Source of the DNA: Rhodopseudomonas sp.
GTDB taxonomy: Bacteria; Pseudomonadota; Alphaproteobacteria; Rhizobiales; Xanthobacteraceae
Reading direction: 5' to 3'
Length of the DNA: 54,555 nucleotides
NCBI RefSeq assembly: GCF_013377015.1
Contig: NZ_JACABA010000002.1
Coordinates: 614,663 to 669,217, forward strand
A program made the position numbers and the translations under genes. Position 1 is the stretch's first letter. Each line of letters begins with the position of its first letter. Positions 1-9,768 of the stretch are shown here, one piece after another. The notes beneath the pieces are model-generated. The model was not told the origin of the DNA. It searched no databases and saw only the letters and a list, made by a program, of their open reading frames with translations.

Positions 1-1
1 C

Positions 2-97
2 AGCAAGGCGCGCGCGCCGGTGACCGCGAAGACCTCGCTGGCAAAGACCGCCAAGCCAAAGCCTGTCGCCAAGAAGAGCGTCGGCAAGAACGGATAG
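2..97 (+). CDS. topA: C-terminal tail of a truncated upstream gene, probably DNA topoisomerase I
   Basis: An open frame enters from the left edge and stops with TAG at 95-97, three bases before the rnr start. The visible 31 residues are a low-complexity Lys/Ala/Pro/Thr-rich tail with no fold of their own. In related alphaproteobacteria topA lies directly upstream of rnr and its protein ends in such a basic Lys/Ala tail, so topA is the likely identity. That is inference from gene order and composition, because no catalytic domain is visible here. Confidence 0.55.
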   Translation, partial: SKARAPVTAKTSLAKTAKPKPVAKKSVGKNG

Positions 98-99
98 AT

Positions 100-2420
<2,321 letters not shown>

Positions 2421-2424
<4 letters not shown>

Positions 2425-2852
2425 AGACCGTGGTCGCACGCGCTCCCGTCACCTGGTCGTCCGGCGCCGAGCCGGCGGAGAAGCGCAATGTCTGGACCGC
2501 GATGCGGCGCGGGTTGCGCGGCCGCTGCCCGAGCTGCGGCGAGGGCAAACTGTTCCGCGCCTTTCTGAAGACCGCCGATCATTGTTCCAGTTGCGGCCAG
2601 GATTTCACGGGCCACCGCGCCGACGACCTGCCGGCCTATCTGGTGATCGTCATTGTCGGCCACATCGTGGTGCCGGCGGTGCTGTGGATCGAAACCAACT
2701 ACGCGCCGGCCGTGGCGCTACAGCTGGCGATCTACCTGCCGTTCACGCTGATCGCCTCGCTGCTGTTGCTGCAGCCGGTCAAGGGCGCGGTGGTCGGCCT
2801 GCAATGGGCGTTCCGGATGCACGGCTTCGACGAAGAAAATCCGGAGAACTGA
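2421..2852 (+). CDS. DUF983 family membrane protein with zinc-finger-like N-terminus
   Basis: A 143-residue protein whose ATG overlaps the rnr stop by four bases. The N-terminal third holds two CxxC pairs (CPSC near residue 36 and CSSC near residue 55), which look like a small zinc ribbon. Two hydrophobic helices follow (about residues 72-92 and 98-120), so it should be an inner-membrane protein with a cytoplasmic metal-binding head. This layout is that of the DUF983 family. The family's function is unknown. Placement inside an rnr operon is typical for this lineage and suggests co-expression rather than a defined role. Confidence 0.85.
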
Positions 2853-2900
2853 CACGGTTCTCTCGGCAACAAGAAAACAAAACGGGGCATCGGGAACACT

Positions 2901-3659
2901 ATGAGCCAAACGGAAAGCCGGACCGAAACGGTGGAGAAGGTCGAGAAGGAAGCCGATCACCACCCCTACTACCGCCCCAAGGATGCCGCGACCCTGATCC
3001 TGATCGACCGCAGCGCGGCCGTTCCGAAAGTGCTGGTCGGCAAGCGCCACGACAATGTGGTGTTCATGCCCGGCAAGTTCGTGTTCCCCGGCGGCCGCGT
3101 CGACAGGACCGATCACCGGATTCCGGTCGCCGCCCCGATCCCGCCCGAGCTCGAGGCCAATCTGCTGCAGGGCAGCCCGAAGGTCGCCGCCTCGCGCGCC
3201 CGCGCGCTGGCGGTGGCGGCGATCCGCGAGGCCTGCGAGGAGACCGGGCTGTGCCTCGGCCGCCCCGGCAACAATGGCGGGGCGCGGCTCGACGGGCCGT
3301 GGAAACCGTTCAGCGAAGCCGGCCTGTTGCCCGACCCCTCCAGCCTGTTCCTGATCGCCCGCGCCATCACCCCGCCGGGCCGGATCAAGCGGTTCGACAC
3401 CCGCTTCTTCACCGCCGACGCCTCTGCCATCGCGCATCGCGTCGAGGGCGTGATCCACCCCGAGGCCGAGCTGGTCGAACTGGTCTGGGTCGAGATCGGC
3501 TCCAGGCCGTTGGCGGACCTGCACCCGATGACCAAGAAGGTGCTGTTTGAGCTGGAAAAGCGCCTCGCCGCCGGGCCGTTGCGGCACGACGCGCCGGTGC
3601 CGTTCTTTCACTTCTTCGGCGGCAAGATGCAGATGGAGCTGTTGGCCGGCACCGCCTGA
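2901..3659 (+). CDS. NUDIX hydrolase
   Basis: A 252-residue NUDIX-fold protein, predicted to hydrolyse a nucleoside diphosphate linked to another moiety. The signature is split. FPGGRVD, the glycine start of the box, is near residue 62, and the metal-binding part REACEETGL appears about 50 residues later. This long insertion in the Nudix box resembles NUDT19-type CoA diphosphatase-like members, but the substrate cannot be fixed from sequence. The first 30 residues are charged and probably flexible. The gene starts 48 bp after the DUF983 stop on the same strand and probably belongs to the rnr transcript. An alternative substrate such as ADP-ribose remains possible. Confidence 0.88.
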   Translation: MSQTESRTETVEKVEKEADHHPYYRPKDAATLILIDRSAAVPKVLVGKRHDNVVFMPGKFVFPGGRVDRTDHRIPVAAPIPPELEANLLQGSPKVAASRARALAVAAIREACEETGLCLGRPGNNGGARLDGPWKPFSEAGLLPDPSSLFLIARAITPPGRIKRFDTRFFTADASAIAHRVEGVIHPEAELVELVWVEIGSRPLADLHPMTKKVLFELEKRLAAGPLRHDAPVPFFHFFGGKMQMELLAGTA

Positions 3660-3727
3660 GCTAGCGCGGCGACCGCGATTTGGCACCGATTCGCGGCAAA
3701 TTCACCGGATTACCGGCTGCGAAAACC

Positions 3728-3755
3728 TTGACTTTGGCCCATTCGAGGCTAGGTT
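3728..3755 (+). promoter_or_regulatory. Possible sigma-70 type promoter for rpmG
   Basis: TTGACT at 3728-3733 and TAGGTT at 3750-3755 are separated by 16 bp, about 60 bp upstream of the rpmG start. The -35 element is one mismatch from TTGACA and the -10 is weak. The 157-bp gap before rpmG supports an independent promoter. This is a motif match only. Confidence 0.35.
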
Positions 3756-3816
3756 GCGCGCAATCGCGGGTCCTGACGTTCGACCTCGCTTGCTTTCCGA
3801 CATTTGAGGGTTCGAC

Positions 3817-3984
3817 ATGGCCAAAGCGGTCACCATCAAGATCAAGCTCGTCTCCACAGCCGACACCGGCTTCTATTACGTCGCGAAGAAGAACTCGCGC
3901 ACCATGACCGACAAGATGGTCAAGAAGAAGTACGACCCGGTCGCGCGCAAGCACGTCGAGTTTAAGGAATCCAAGATCAAGTAA
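3817..3984 (+). CDS. rpmG: 50S ribosomal protein bL33
   Basis: A 55-residue basic protein starting [10 protein letters not shown], with the body typical of bL33 ([21 protein letters not shown]). It is a small protein of the large ribosomal subunit near the E site. No cysteines are present, so this is the zinc-independent (C-minus) form; the zinc form carries CxxC pairs. The start at 3817 is fixed by the conserved N-terminus. A strong intrinsic terminator follows 30 bp after the stop, so rpmG ends its transcription unit. Confidence 0.95.
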   Translation: MAKAVTIKIKLVSTADTGFYYVAKKNSRTMTDKMVKKKYDPVARKHVEFKESKIK

Positions 3985-4013
3985 GCGCTCCTTTCAGCTG
4001 CTGAAGGATTTCC

Positions 4014-4040
4014 AACGGGGCCTTGCAGCCCCGTTTTGTT
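4014..4040 (+). terminator. Rho-independent terminator after rpmG
   Basis: The arms AACGGGGC (4014-4021) and GCCCCGTT (4028-4035) pair perfectly around a six-base loop and run into TTTTGTTT. It lies 30 bp downstream of the rpmG stop. Confidence 0.88.
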
Positions 4041-4071
4041 TGAGCGCGCGCGCTCCAGAGCTCCTGCTGAT

Positions 4072-4152
4072 GTCATCGCCCTCGAAAGCGGGCGACCCAG
4101 TATTGCAGAGCGTTCGCGATCCATCACACGAGTGGCGGCGTACTGGATCCCC
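4072..4152. repeat. Left part of a palindromic intergenic repeat, interrupted by IS30
   Basis: The segment begins GTCATCGCCC, folds back with GGGCGA near 4090, and continues through CCCAGTA to TACTGGATCCCC at 4141-4152. The piece right of the IS starts CCCCGATTTCGCGGGG and ends GATGAC. Rejoined, the whole is symmetric: GTCATC and CCAGTA at one end, TACTGG and GATGAC at the other. This is the architecture of the REP-like mosaics seen between genes in Bradyrhizobium-type genomes. Family assignment is from memory of that pattern. Confidence 0.7.
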
Positions 4153-4180
4153 TGAGTTCACAGAACAAGTGCAATACCTG
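4153..4180. repeat. Left terminal inverted repeat of the IS30 element
   Basis: Begins TGAGTTCACAG and contains AAGTGCAA. It matches the reverse complement of 5179-5206 at 20 of 28 positions, with both conserved blocks (TTCACA and AAGTGCAA) in register. Confidence 0.8.
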
Positions 4181-4196
4181 CTAGGGTGTTGTTGCG

Positions 4197-5201
4197 ATGG
4201 GACAATGTTACGGCCAGCTCAGCCTTGAAGAGCGGATCGAAATTTATCGACTGCATGCAGCCGGTGAAACCATGCGAGCCATCGGCCTTGCCCTTGGACG
4301 GGCGGGTTCAACGATCGGCCGAGAGCTTAAGCGCAACGGCCGAGCCACCAAGATGTGGCCGGGCGGTTATGCTCCGGTGAGAGCTCAGAAGCTGGCGGAG
4401 CGTCGCCGACGTTGGGATGGACGTTTCAAATTGGCGCGCCAGCCGGACCTGCAAAATCTGGTGAGAGACCGCCTTGCGATGGGACATTCTCCCGAGCAGA
4501 TCGCCGGACGACTGACGCTCGAATACGGTCACACCGTCATCAGTCACGAGTCAATCTACCGCTTCGCCTATCATCGCTCGGCCCAAAAAGACTATTGGCA
4601 TCGGCTGCTGCCGCGTCACAAATCCCGGCGCGGACGTCTTGGTCAACGGGGCGGCAGCGCCGCCAGCGGCATCAAGCAGCGCCGCTCGATCGCTCAACGA
4701 TCACCCGATGCAGCCGGTCGCGCCTCGCCAGGTCATTGGGAGGCAGATTTCATGTTGTTCGCCCGATACGGCCAGGGCTTGCTCGTCGCCCATGAGCAGA
4801 AGTCTCGCTTCACCCTCATCGACCATCCACTCGACCGCAAAGCCGAGCGCACCGCCAAGTGCCTTGCCGAACTGCTGGCGCCCATCCCGCCGCCGTTGCG
4901 GAAAACTTTGACCTTGGACAATGGAACAGAGTTCGCCCTCCATTATCAGCTCTCCGAGCAACTCGGCCTCGATACCTATTTCTGCGACGTCCGCTCCCCT
5001 TGGCAGAAGGGCGGCGTCGAAAACGCCATCGGGCGCCTCAGGCGGCAGCTCCCTCGGAAGACCAATCTGGCGGATATCCCAGATACGCAAATTGCCCGGA
5101 TCATCCGAGCCTACAACAACACCCCGCGAAAATGCCTCGACTTCAAAACCCCAGCCGAGGCATTCTCTCTGCTCAAATCAACTGTTGCACTTCAAATGTG
5201 A
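4197..5201 (+). CDS. IS30-family transposase
   Basis: A 334-residue DDE transposase. The N-terminus (LSLEERIEIYRLHAAG, then STIGRELKRNG) is the helix-turn-helix of IS30 transposases. The catalytic triad reads D184 (HWEAD), D241 (TLDNGTEF) and E275 (KGGVENAIGR). The 33-residue gap between the second Asp and the Glu is the IS30 hallmark. No stop codons or frameshifts interrupt it. The stop lies inside the right inverted repeat, leaving almost no non-coding DNA at that end. Confidence 0.95.
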   Translation: MGQCYGQLSLEERIEIYRLHAAGETMRAIGLALGRAGSTIGRELKRNGRATKMWPGGYAPVRAQKLAERRRRWDGRFKLARQPDLQNLVRDRLAMGHSPEQIAGRLTLEYGHTVISHESIYRFAYHRSAQKDYWHRLLPRHKSRRGRLGQRGGSAASGIKQRRSIAQRSPDAAGRASPGHWEADFMLFARYGQGLLVAHEQKSRFTLIDHPLDRKAERTAKCLAELLAPIPPPLRKTLTLDNGTEFALHYQLSEQLGLDTYFCDVRSPWQKGGVENAIGRLRRQLPRKTNLADIPDTQIARIIRAYNNTPRKCLDFKTPAEAFSLLKSTVALQM

Positions 5202-5206
5202 ATTCA
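5179..5206. repeat. Right terminal inverted repeat of the IS30 element
   Basis: Reads outward as TGAATTCACAT followed by GAAGTGCAA. It overlaps the last codons of the transposase and mirrors the left end. Confidence 0.8.
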
Positions 5207-5230
5207 CCTCCCCGATTTCGCGGGGATGAC
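5207..5230. repeat. Right part of the interrupted palindromic repeat
   Basis: Contains CCCCG, ATTTCG and CGGGGATGAC (5210-5230). Joined to the left piece ending GGATCCCC, it forms the stem ATCCCCG/CGGGGAT and restores the mirror symmetry with GTCATC at 4072. Confidence 0.65.
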
Positions 5231-5278
5231 GACCTATGCTGGAGTTCGCGCAGCCGGTACCACTGAGCAACGTACGCC

Positions 5279-6652
5279 TCACGCCGCCGCGGCGACCACG
5301 CGGTTGCGGCCGTCGTGCTTGGCGCGGTACAGCGCTGTGTCGGCGCGCTTCAGTACGTCGGCGACCGGCTCGCCCTTCTTCTCCAGCGTCGACAGTCCGA
5401 TCGAGATCGTGACCTCGATCCGCTTGGCGCCCTTCTCGATCGTGAACGGCTCGCCGGCGATCGAGCGCCGCAGCCGTTCGGCGACCATGCCGGCGACATT
5501 GAGGTCGGTCTCCGGCATCACGATGACGAATTCCTCGCCACCATAGCGGCACGCCAGATCGATACCGCGGATCGACTTACGGATCCGCACCGCGAATTCG
5601 CGCAGCACGTCGTCGCCGGCGTCGTGGCCGTAACTGTCGTTGATCGACTTGAAGAAGTCGATGTCGAGCATCATCAGCGCCAGCGGCTTGCCGCGGGTCG
5701 AGGCCTGCTCGGCCAGGGTCTGCAAATGGGTCTCCATGTAACGCCGGTTGTGCAGCCCGGTGAGACCGTCGGTGATCGCCATCTCGATCGAATGCTGCAC
5801 ATTGTCGCGCAGGTGATCGGTGTAGCGGCGGCGGCGGATCTGGGTCCGCGCCCGCGCCAGCAATTCGTTCTTGTCGACCGGGCGCAGCAGATAGTCGTTG
5901 ACGCCGATTTCGAGCCCGCGCAGCAGCCGCGTGTTGTCGTCGGCATCGGCGATCGCCAGAATCGGCAATTGCCGCGTCCGCTCCAGCGACCGCGCCTGGC
6001 TGCACAGCCGCAGCCCGTCGTAATTCTCCAGGCCGAGCGAGACGATCATCAGATCGTAATTGCCGTCGGCGGCATGAAACAGCGCTTCCGCCGGATTGGG
6101 CTCGACGTCGACGCCGTGCTCGGCGGACAGGATCGGCGCCAGTCGCTCATAGGACGATGGCCGGTCGTCGACCAGCAGGATGCGGCCGCCCATGCCCTGA
6201 TCGGCGACCGCCTCGCGTTCCGGCGCCTGCACCCCGATCTCCAGCGAGGTGATGGCGCGCATCCGCAACTCGTCGGTCATCATCTTCAGACGGGTCAGCG
6301 ACCGCACCCGGGCGATCAGCACCACGTCGGACACCGGCTTGGTGAGAAAGTCGTCGGCGCCAGCCTCCAGCCCGCGGACGCGGTCGGCGGGACTGTCGAG
6401 CGCCGTGACCATCACCACCGGAATGAAATGCGTCTTCGGGTTCGCCTTCAGCCGGCGGCAGACTTCGAAGCCGTCCATGTCCGGCATCATCACGTCGAGC
6501 AGGATGATATCGCATTCGGAGCGCGAACTGATCTCGAGCGCCTGAGGGCCGCTGCTTGCGGTCAGCACGTCGAAATATTCGGCCGACAGCCGCGCCTCCA
6601 GCAACTTGACGTTGGCGGGAATGTCGTCGACGACCAGGATGCGTGCGGACAT
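5279..6652 (-). CDS. pleD: PleD-type response regulator, diguanylate cyclase
   Basis: A 457-residue cytosolic protein with the order receiver (1-120), second receiver (155-275) and GGDEF domain (290-455), the PleD architecture. The first receiver has the acceptor Asp at D53 (LLDVMMP). In the second the corresponding residue is Ser (YDLMIVSLG), so it is a pseudo-receiver used for dimerisation. The cyclase signature is GGEEF at 371-375, and RGID at 362-365 is the product-inhibition I-site, so it should make c-di-GMP from GTP with feedback control. It lies 10 bp downstream of divK on the same strand, the arrangement known from Caulobacter. Expected role: phosphorylation-dependent c-di-GMP synthesis at the pole during the cell cycle. 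Confidence 0.96.
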   Translation of the reverse strand: MSARILVVDDIPANVKLLEARLSAEYFDVLTASSGPQALEISSRSECDIILLDVMMPDMDGFEVCRRLKANPKTHFIPVVMVTALDSPADRVRGLEAGADDFLTKPVSDVVLIARVRSLTRLKMMTDELRMRAITSLEIGVQAPEREAVADQGMGGRILLVDDRPSSYERLAPILSAEHGVDVEPNPAEALFHAADGNYDLMIVSLGLENYDGLRLCSQARSLERTRQLPILAIADADDNTRLLRGLEIGVNDYLLRPVDKNELLARARTQIRRRRYTDHLRDNVQHSIEMAITDGLTGLHNRRYMETHLQTLAEQASTRGKPLALMMLDIDFFKSINDSYGHDAGDDVLREFAVRIRKSIRGIDLACRYGGEEFVIVMPETDLNVAGMVAERLRRSIAGEPFTIEKGAKRIEVTISIGLSTLEKKGEPVADVLKRADTALYRAKHDGRNRVVAAAA

Positions 6653-6662
6653 CGAAACTCTC

Positions 6663-7028
6663 CTACCCGATAAAACGGCGAACGGTCTCGATGAACTTGC
6701 CGACCGAGATCGGCTTCGACAGGTAAGCCTCGCAGCCGCCTTCGCGAATCCGTTCCTCGTCGCCCTTCATCGCGAACGCCGTCACCGCGACCACGGGAAT
6801 CGAACGCAGTTCGGGATCGTCCTTGATCCAGCGGGTGACTTCGAGGCCCGAGACCTGCGGCAGCTGGATATCCATCAGAATGAGATCGGGGCGCAACTTG
6901 CGGACCAGGTCGAGCGCTTCATAGCCATTGCTGGTTCCCGACGTCTGGTAGCCATGGGCTTCCAGCAGGTCGCGAAACAGCTTCATGTTGAGCTCGTTGT
7001 CTTCCACGATCAGGACGGTTTTTGCCAT
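6663..7028 (-). CDS. divK: DivK-like single-domain response regulator
   Basis: A 121-residue receiver-only protein. Acidic residues near 9-10 and acceptor D53 (LMDIQLP) match DivK, with the conserved Thr/Ala (VTAFAM) and Lys (LSKPIS) after it. DivK is phosphorylated by PleC/DivJ-type kinases and controls CtrA activity through DivL in alphaproteobacteria. The start at 7028 is chosen because GGAGGG precedes it at good spacing and homology begins there; an upstream in-frame Met at 7178 would add an unconserved Cys-rich stretch. It is followed at once by pleD, consistent with a divK-pleD operon. Confidence 0.93.
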   Translation of the reverse strand: MAKTVLIVEDNELNMKLFRDLLEAHGYQTSGTSNGYEALDLVRKLRPDLILMDIQLPQVSGLEVTRWIKDDPELRSIPVVAVTAFAMKGDEERIREGGCEAYLSKPISVGKFIETVRRFIG

Positions 7029-7152
7029 CCCGCCCTCCAATCCCCAAATATCAAAATGCCCGGCTCCGCGACCAGCGATACAGTTCGCCACGCCGCAGTG
7101 ACTCGGGCATGATGCAGCAAAATAGAGACTATAAGTTACGGAAAGGCAAACA

Positions 7153-7458
7153 TTGCCGATGACAAAGCGTGCGCACAATGCCCGACAAGTGGCTGAAATC
7201 GTGGCGGTTCAGGCGCTTTCCTTCGTTGCGGGAGAGCCCGAGCGGCTGGGTCTATTTCTCGCCGAAACCGGACTTGGCCCGGAGACGCTACGATCGGCGG
7301 CTGCCGATCCGCAGTTTCTCGCCAGCGTGCTCGACTTCGTGATGCGCGACGACGCCACCGTGAGGGCGTTCGCCGCCGCGTCCGAACTCGACCCGACCAC
7401 GATCGCGGCGGCGCGCCAGGCGCTCGACGAGCTTCCGCCGGAGCGCGACGTGCGGTGA
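7153..7458 (+). CDS. DUF3572 family protein
   Basis: A small acidic helical protein of 101 residues (99 if the ATG at 7159 is used). GGAAAGG at 7140-7146 is better spaced for the TTG at 7153. The body ([28 protein letters not shown]) fits the DUF3572 family of alphaproteobacteria, whose function is unknown. Its stop overlaps the GTG start of dinB (GTGA), so the two are translationally coupled. It is transcribed divergently from divK across a 124-bp gap. Coupling to a translesion polymerase hints at a repair link, but that is only context. Confidence 0.8.
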   Translation: MPMTKRAHNARQVAEIVAVQALSFVAGEPERLGLFLAETGLGPETLRSAAADPQFLASVLDFVMRDDATVRAFAAASELDPTTIAAARQALDELPPERDVR

Positions 7459-8750
7459 GCGCCGAGGCGCTGGCGCCGGGCGGGCCGGATTGCTTCTGCC
7501 GCGATTGCCTCGCCGATCTCGACATCGCGGCGCGGCGTTGCTCCGCGTGCGGCTCCCCTCGTCTGGTGCGCCATGCCGCGCTGCCGGCGCTGACGCTGGC
7601 CCATATCGACTGCGACGCGTTCTACGCCACCGTCGAGAAGCGCGACAATCCGGCGATCGCCGACCGCCCGGTGATCATCGGCGGCGGCAAGCGCGGCGTG
7701 GTCTCAGCGGCGTGCTACATCGCGCGCACTTACGGCGTGCGTTCGGCGATGCCGATGTTCAAGGCGCTGGCGCTGTGCCCGCAGGCGGCGGTGGTGCGTC
7801 CCGACATGGCGAAATACGTCCGGGTCGGCCGGGAGGTCCGCCACGCCATGCAGGCGCTGACGCCGCTGGTCGAGCCGCTGTCGATCGACGAGGCGTTCCT
7901 CGATCTTGCCGGCACCGAGCGCGTCCACGGCATGATCCCGGCCAAGGTGCTGGCGCGGTTCGCCCAGCAGGTCGAGCGCGACATCGGCATCACGGTGTCG
8001 GTCGGGCTGTCGTGCAACAAGTTTCTCGCCAAGATCGCCTCCGATCTCGACAAGCCGCGCGGCTTCGCGGCGCTCGATCAGGACGAGGCCTGCGCGATGC
8101 TGGCCGACCGACCGGTCGGCTTCATCTTCGGCGTCGGTCCTGCGACCGCGGAACGGTTGTCTCAGCGCGGCTTCCGCAAGATCGGCGATCTGCAACGCGC
8201 CGATCAGATCGAGCTGATGAAGCAGTTCGGCGCCGAGGGCCAGCGGCTATGGCGGCTGGCGCGAGGCATCGACGACCGCAAGGTGGTGCCGGACCGCGGC
8301 GCCAAGACCATTTCTAACGAGACCACCTTCGACACCGACATCCGCGATTTCGCCACGCTGGAAAAGATCCTGTGGCGGCTGTCGGAGAAGGTGTCGTCGC
8401 GACTGAAAAGCGGCGACCTCGCCGGTTCCACCGTGACACTGAAACTGAAGACCGCGGATTTCCGCCAGCGCACCCGCTCGCAGACCATCCACGCGCCGAC
8501 CCAATTGGCGGCAAAGATCTTTGCGATCTCGCGCGAGATGCTGGCCAAGGAAATCGACGGCACCGCATTCCGGCTGATCGGCACCGGGGTCAGCGCGTTG
8601 CAACCCGGGTCACAGGCCGGCGACACCGACATGATCGACGCTCGCTCCGCGCATGCCGAACGCGCCATCGACGACCTGCGCAAGAAATTCGGCGACGCCG
8701 CGGTGATCAGGGGGATCGCCTATGAAGGACCGGACAAGCCGCGGCAGTGA
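7455..8750 (+). CDS. dinB: DNA polymerase IV (Y-family) with N-terminal zinc ribbon
   Basis: A 431-residue translesion DNA polymerase. The catalytic region begins at HIDCDAFYATVEKRD (about residue 50), and LSIDEAFLDL supplies the other acidic residues. The little-finger domain is C-terminal. Ahead of the polymerase is an extension of about 45 residues with C15xxC18 and C29xxC32, a zinc-ribbon arrangement absent from E. coli DinB. The GTG start at 7455 overlaps the previous stop. The C-terminus ends without an obvious beta-clamp QLxLF motif. It should insert opposite damaged or mispaired templates with low fidelity. It converges with eipB, leaving only 10 bp between stops and no visible terminator. 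Confidence 0.95.
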   Translation: MSAEALAPGGPDCFCRDCLADLDIAARRCSACGSPRLVRHAALPALTLAHIDCDAFYATVEKRDNPAIADRPVIIGGGKRGVVSAACYIARTYGVRSAMPMFKALALCPQAAVVRPDMAKYVRVGREVRHAMQALTPLVEPLSIDEAFLDLAGTERVHGMIPAKVLARFAQQVERDIGITVSVGLSCNKFLAKIASDLDKPRGFAALDQDEACAMLADRPVGFIFGVGPATAERLSQRGFRKIGDLQRADQIELMKQFGAEGQRLWRLARGIDDRKVVPDRGAKTISNETTFDTDIRDFATLEKILWRLSEKVSSRLKSGDLAGSTVTLKLKTADFRQRTRSQTIHAPTQLAAKIFAISREMLAKEIDGTAFRLIGTGVSALQPGSQAGDTDMIDARSAHAERAIDDLRKKFGDAAVIRGIAYEGPDKPRQ

Positions 8751-8760
8751 TGCACACGGT

Positions 8761-9636
8761 TTACTTGCAGGGTGCGGCGTCCTTGACGTCGAATTTCCCC
8801 ATCGCGCCGGCGATCACGAAGTCATTGTAGTCAAGGACCAGCGCCCGCGAGACGCCGTTCTCGAACAGCTCGAACGACATCGCGTAGACCGGCGTCTGCT
8901 CGCCGGCATCGGCCTTGGCGTCGCGGTCGTAGTAGCTGACGGTGACCGGCCATCGCGTCAGCGACTTCATCGTGTCCGCGGTGATCGACGGGTCGGGAGC
9001 CGCCACCGTACGATCGCCCGAGATCGGTTGTCCGATCACGGTCAGCGTGTTGTAGACTTTCTCGCCGTTGTCGGAACCATCATAGACTGCCAGTTCGAGC
9101 AGCGGTTTGCCGGCGCGTGCCGCGGCGATGATGCGGTGAATCTGCTCGGTCGGGAACACGGTGTTGCCGTCGAGTGTGAAGGTCTTGGCCACCGGCTGCT
9201 TCAGCTTGACGGTGACGTGATCGCCGGTGCGCTCGGCAACGCCGTCGACCTCGCTGGCATCGGCATCGTTCATCTTGGTGTCGATCTTGAATCGGTAGCT
9301 CTTGCCAGCGCCGTCTTCCCAACTGGTCGAGCGCAGATCGCTCAAGGTGCTCTTGCCCTCGCCGCTCTCCAGTTCGGAGACCTGGCGGAAGTCTGAGCTG
9401 TAACCCTCGCAGGCGCTGCCGGAAAAATTGTACAGAATACGGCCGCGCACGCTGTTGATCGAGGTGTTGCCGCGCGATTTCAGCAGGCTCAGCTCGTACA
9501 ACGCCTGATGCGCAAGGAACCCGACATTGGCGCCGGCAAGGGCCGCGCCACTCAACGGGCCAACGGCCGCCGCCACGGCGACGCTCAGCGCCAGCGCGGT
9601 GGCACGAGAACGTGAAATCTGGCATGACGGGCGCAT
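8761..9636 (-). CDS. eipB: EipB family cell-envelope integrity protein (DUF1849)
   Basis: A 291-residue exported protein. A basic N-terminus and hydrophobic stretch end in AALA near residue 34, a probable signal peptidase I site. The mature part opens with HQALYELSLLKSR, the conserved start of the DUF1849/EipB family, and holds two cysteines (SACEGY near 97 and the penultimate-region Cys at the C-terminus). In Brucella EipB the equivalent pair forms a disulfide. That family folds as a periplasmic beta-spiral linked to envelope stress and lipoprotein homeostasis. An AACAA-TAG-TTGTT dyad lies at 9663-9675, about 27 bp upstream of the start, and could be part of its promoter. Confidence 0.88.
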   Translation of the reverse strand: MRPSCQISRSRATALALSVAVAAAVGPLSGAALAGANVGFLAHQALYELSLLKSRGNTSINSVRGRILYNFSGSACEGYSSDFRQVSELESGEGKSTLSDLRSTSWEDGAGKSYRFKIDTKMNDADASEVDGVAERTGDHVTVKLKQPVAKTFTLDGNTVFPTEQIHRIIAAARAGKPLLELAVYDGSDNGEKVYNTLTVIGQPISGDRTVAAPDPSITADTMKSLTRWPVTVSYYDRDAKADAGEQTPVYAMSFELFENGVSRALVLDYNDFVIAGAMGKFDVKDAAPCK

Positions 9637-9768
9637 GTCGTCTCCTGGGAAGATGAAGCAGAAACAATAGTTGTTACTGTATTGCGTCGCAACTAGGGCT
9701 CAACCGGTGGAAATCGTCGGTCATTGGGCCAAACTGGCGGTCTCCGACGCGAACCAAGGACACCTTTG

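Larger units (their letters stand above)
4153..5206 (+). mobile_element. IS30-family insertion sequence
   Basis: An element of about 1.05 kb holding one transposase gene, bounded by imperfect terminal inverted repeats at 4153-4180 and 5179-5206 (20 of 28 positions match). CC abuts both ends and could be a 2-bp target duplication. Because CCCC also occurs on both sides, the exact right end could lie up to 3 bp further out. The element looks intact and therefore possibly active. It sits after the rpmG terminator and beyond the 3' end of pleD, so it disrupts no gene. Confidence 0.88.
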
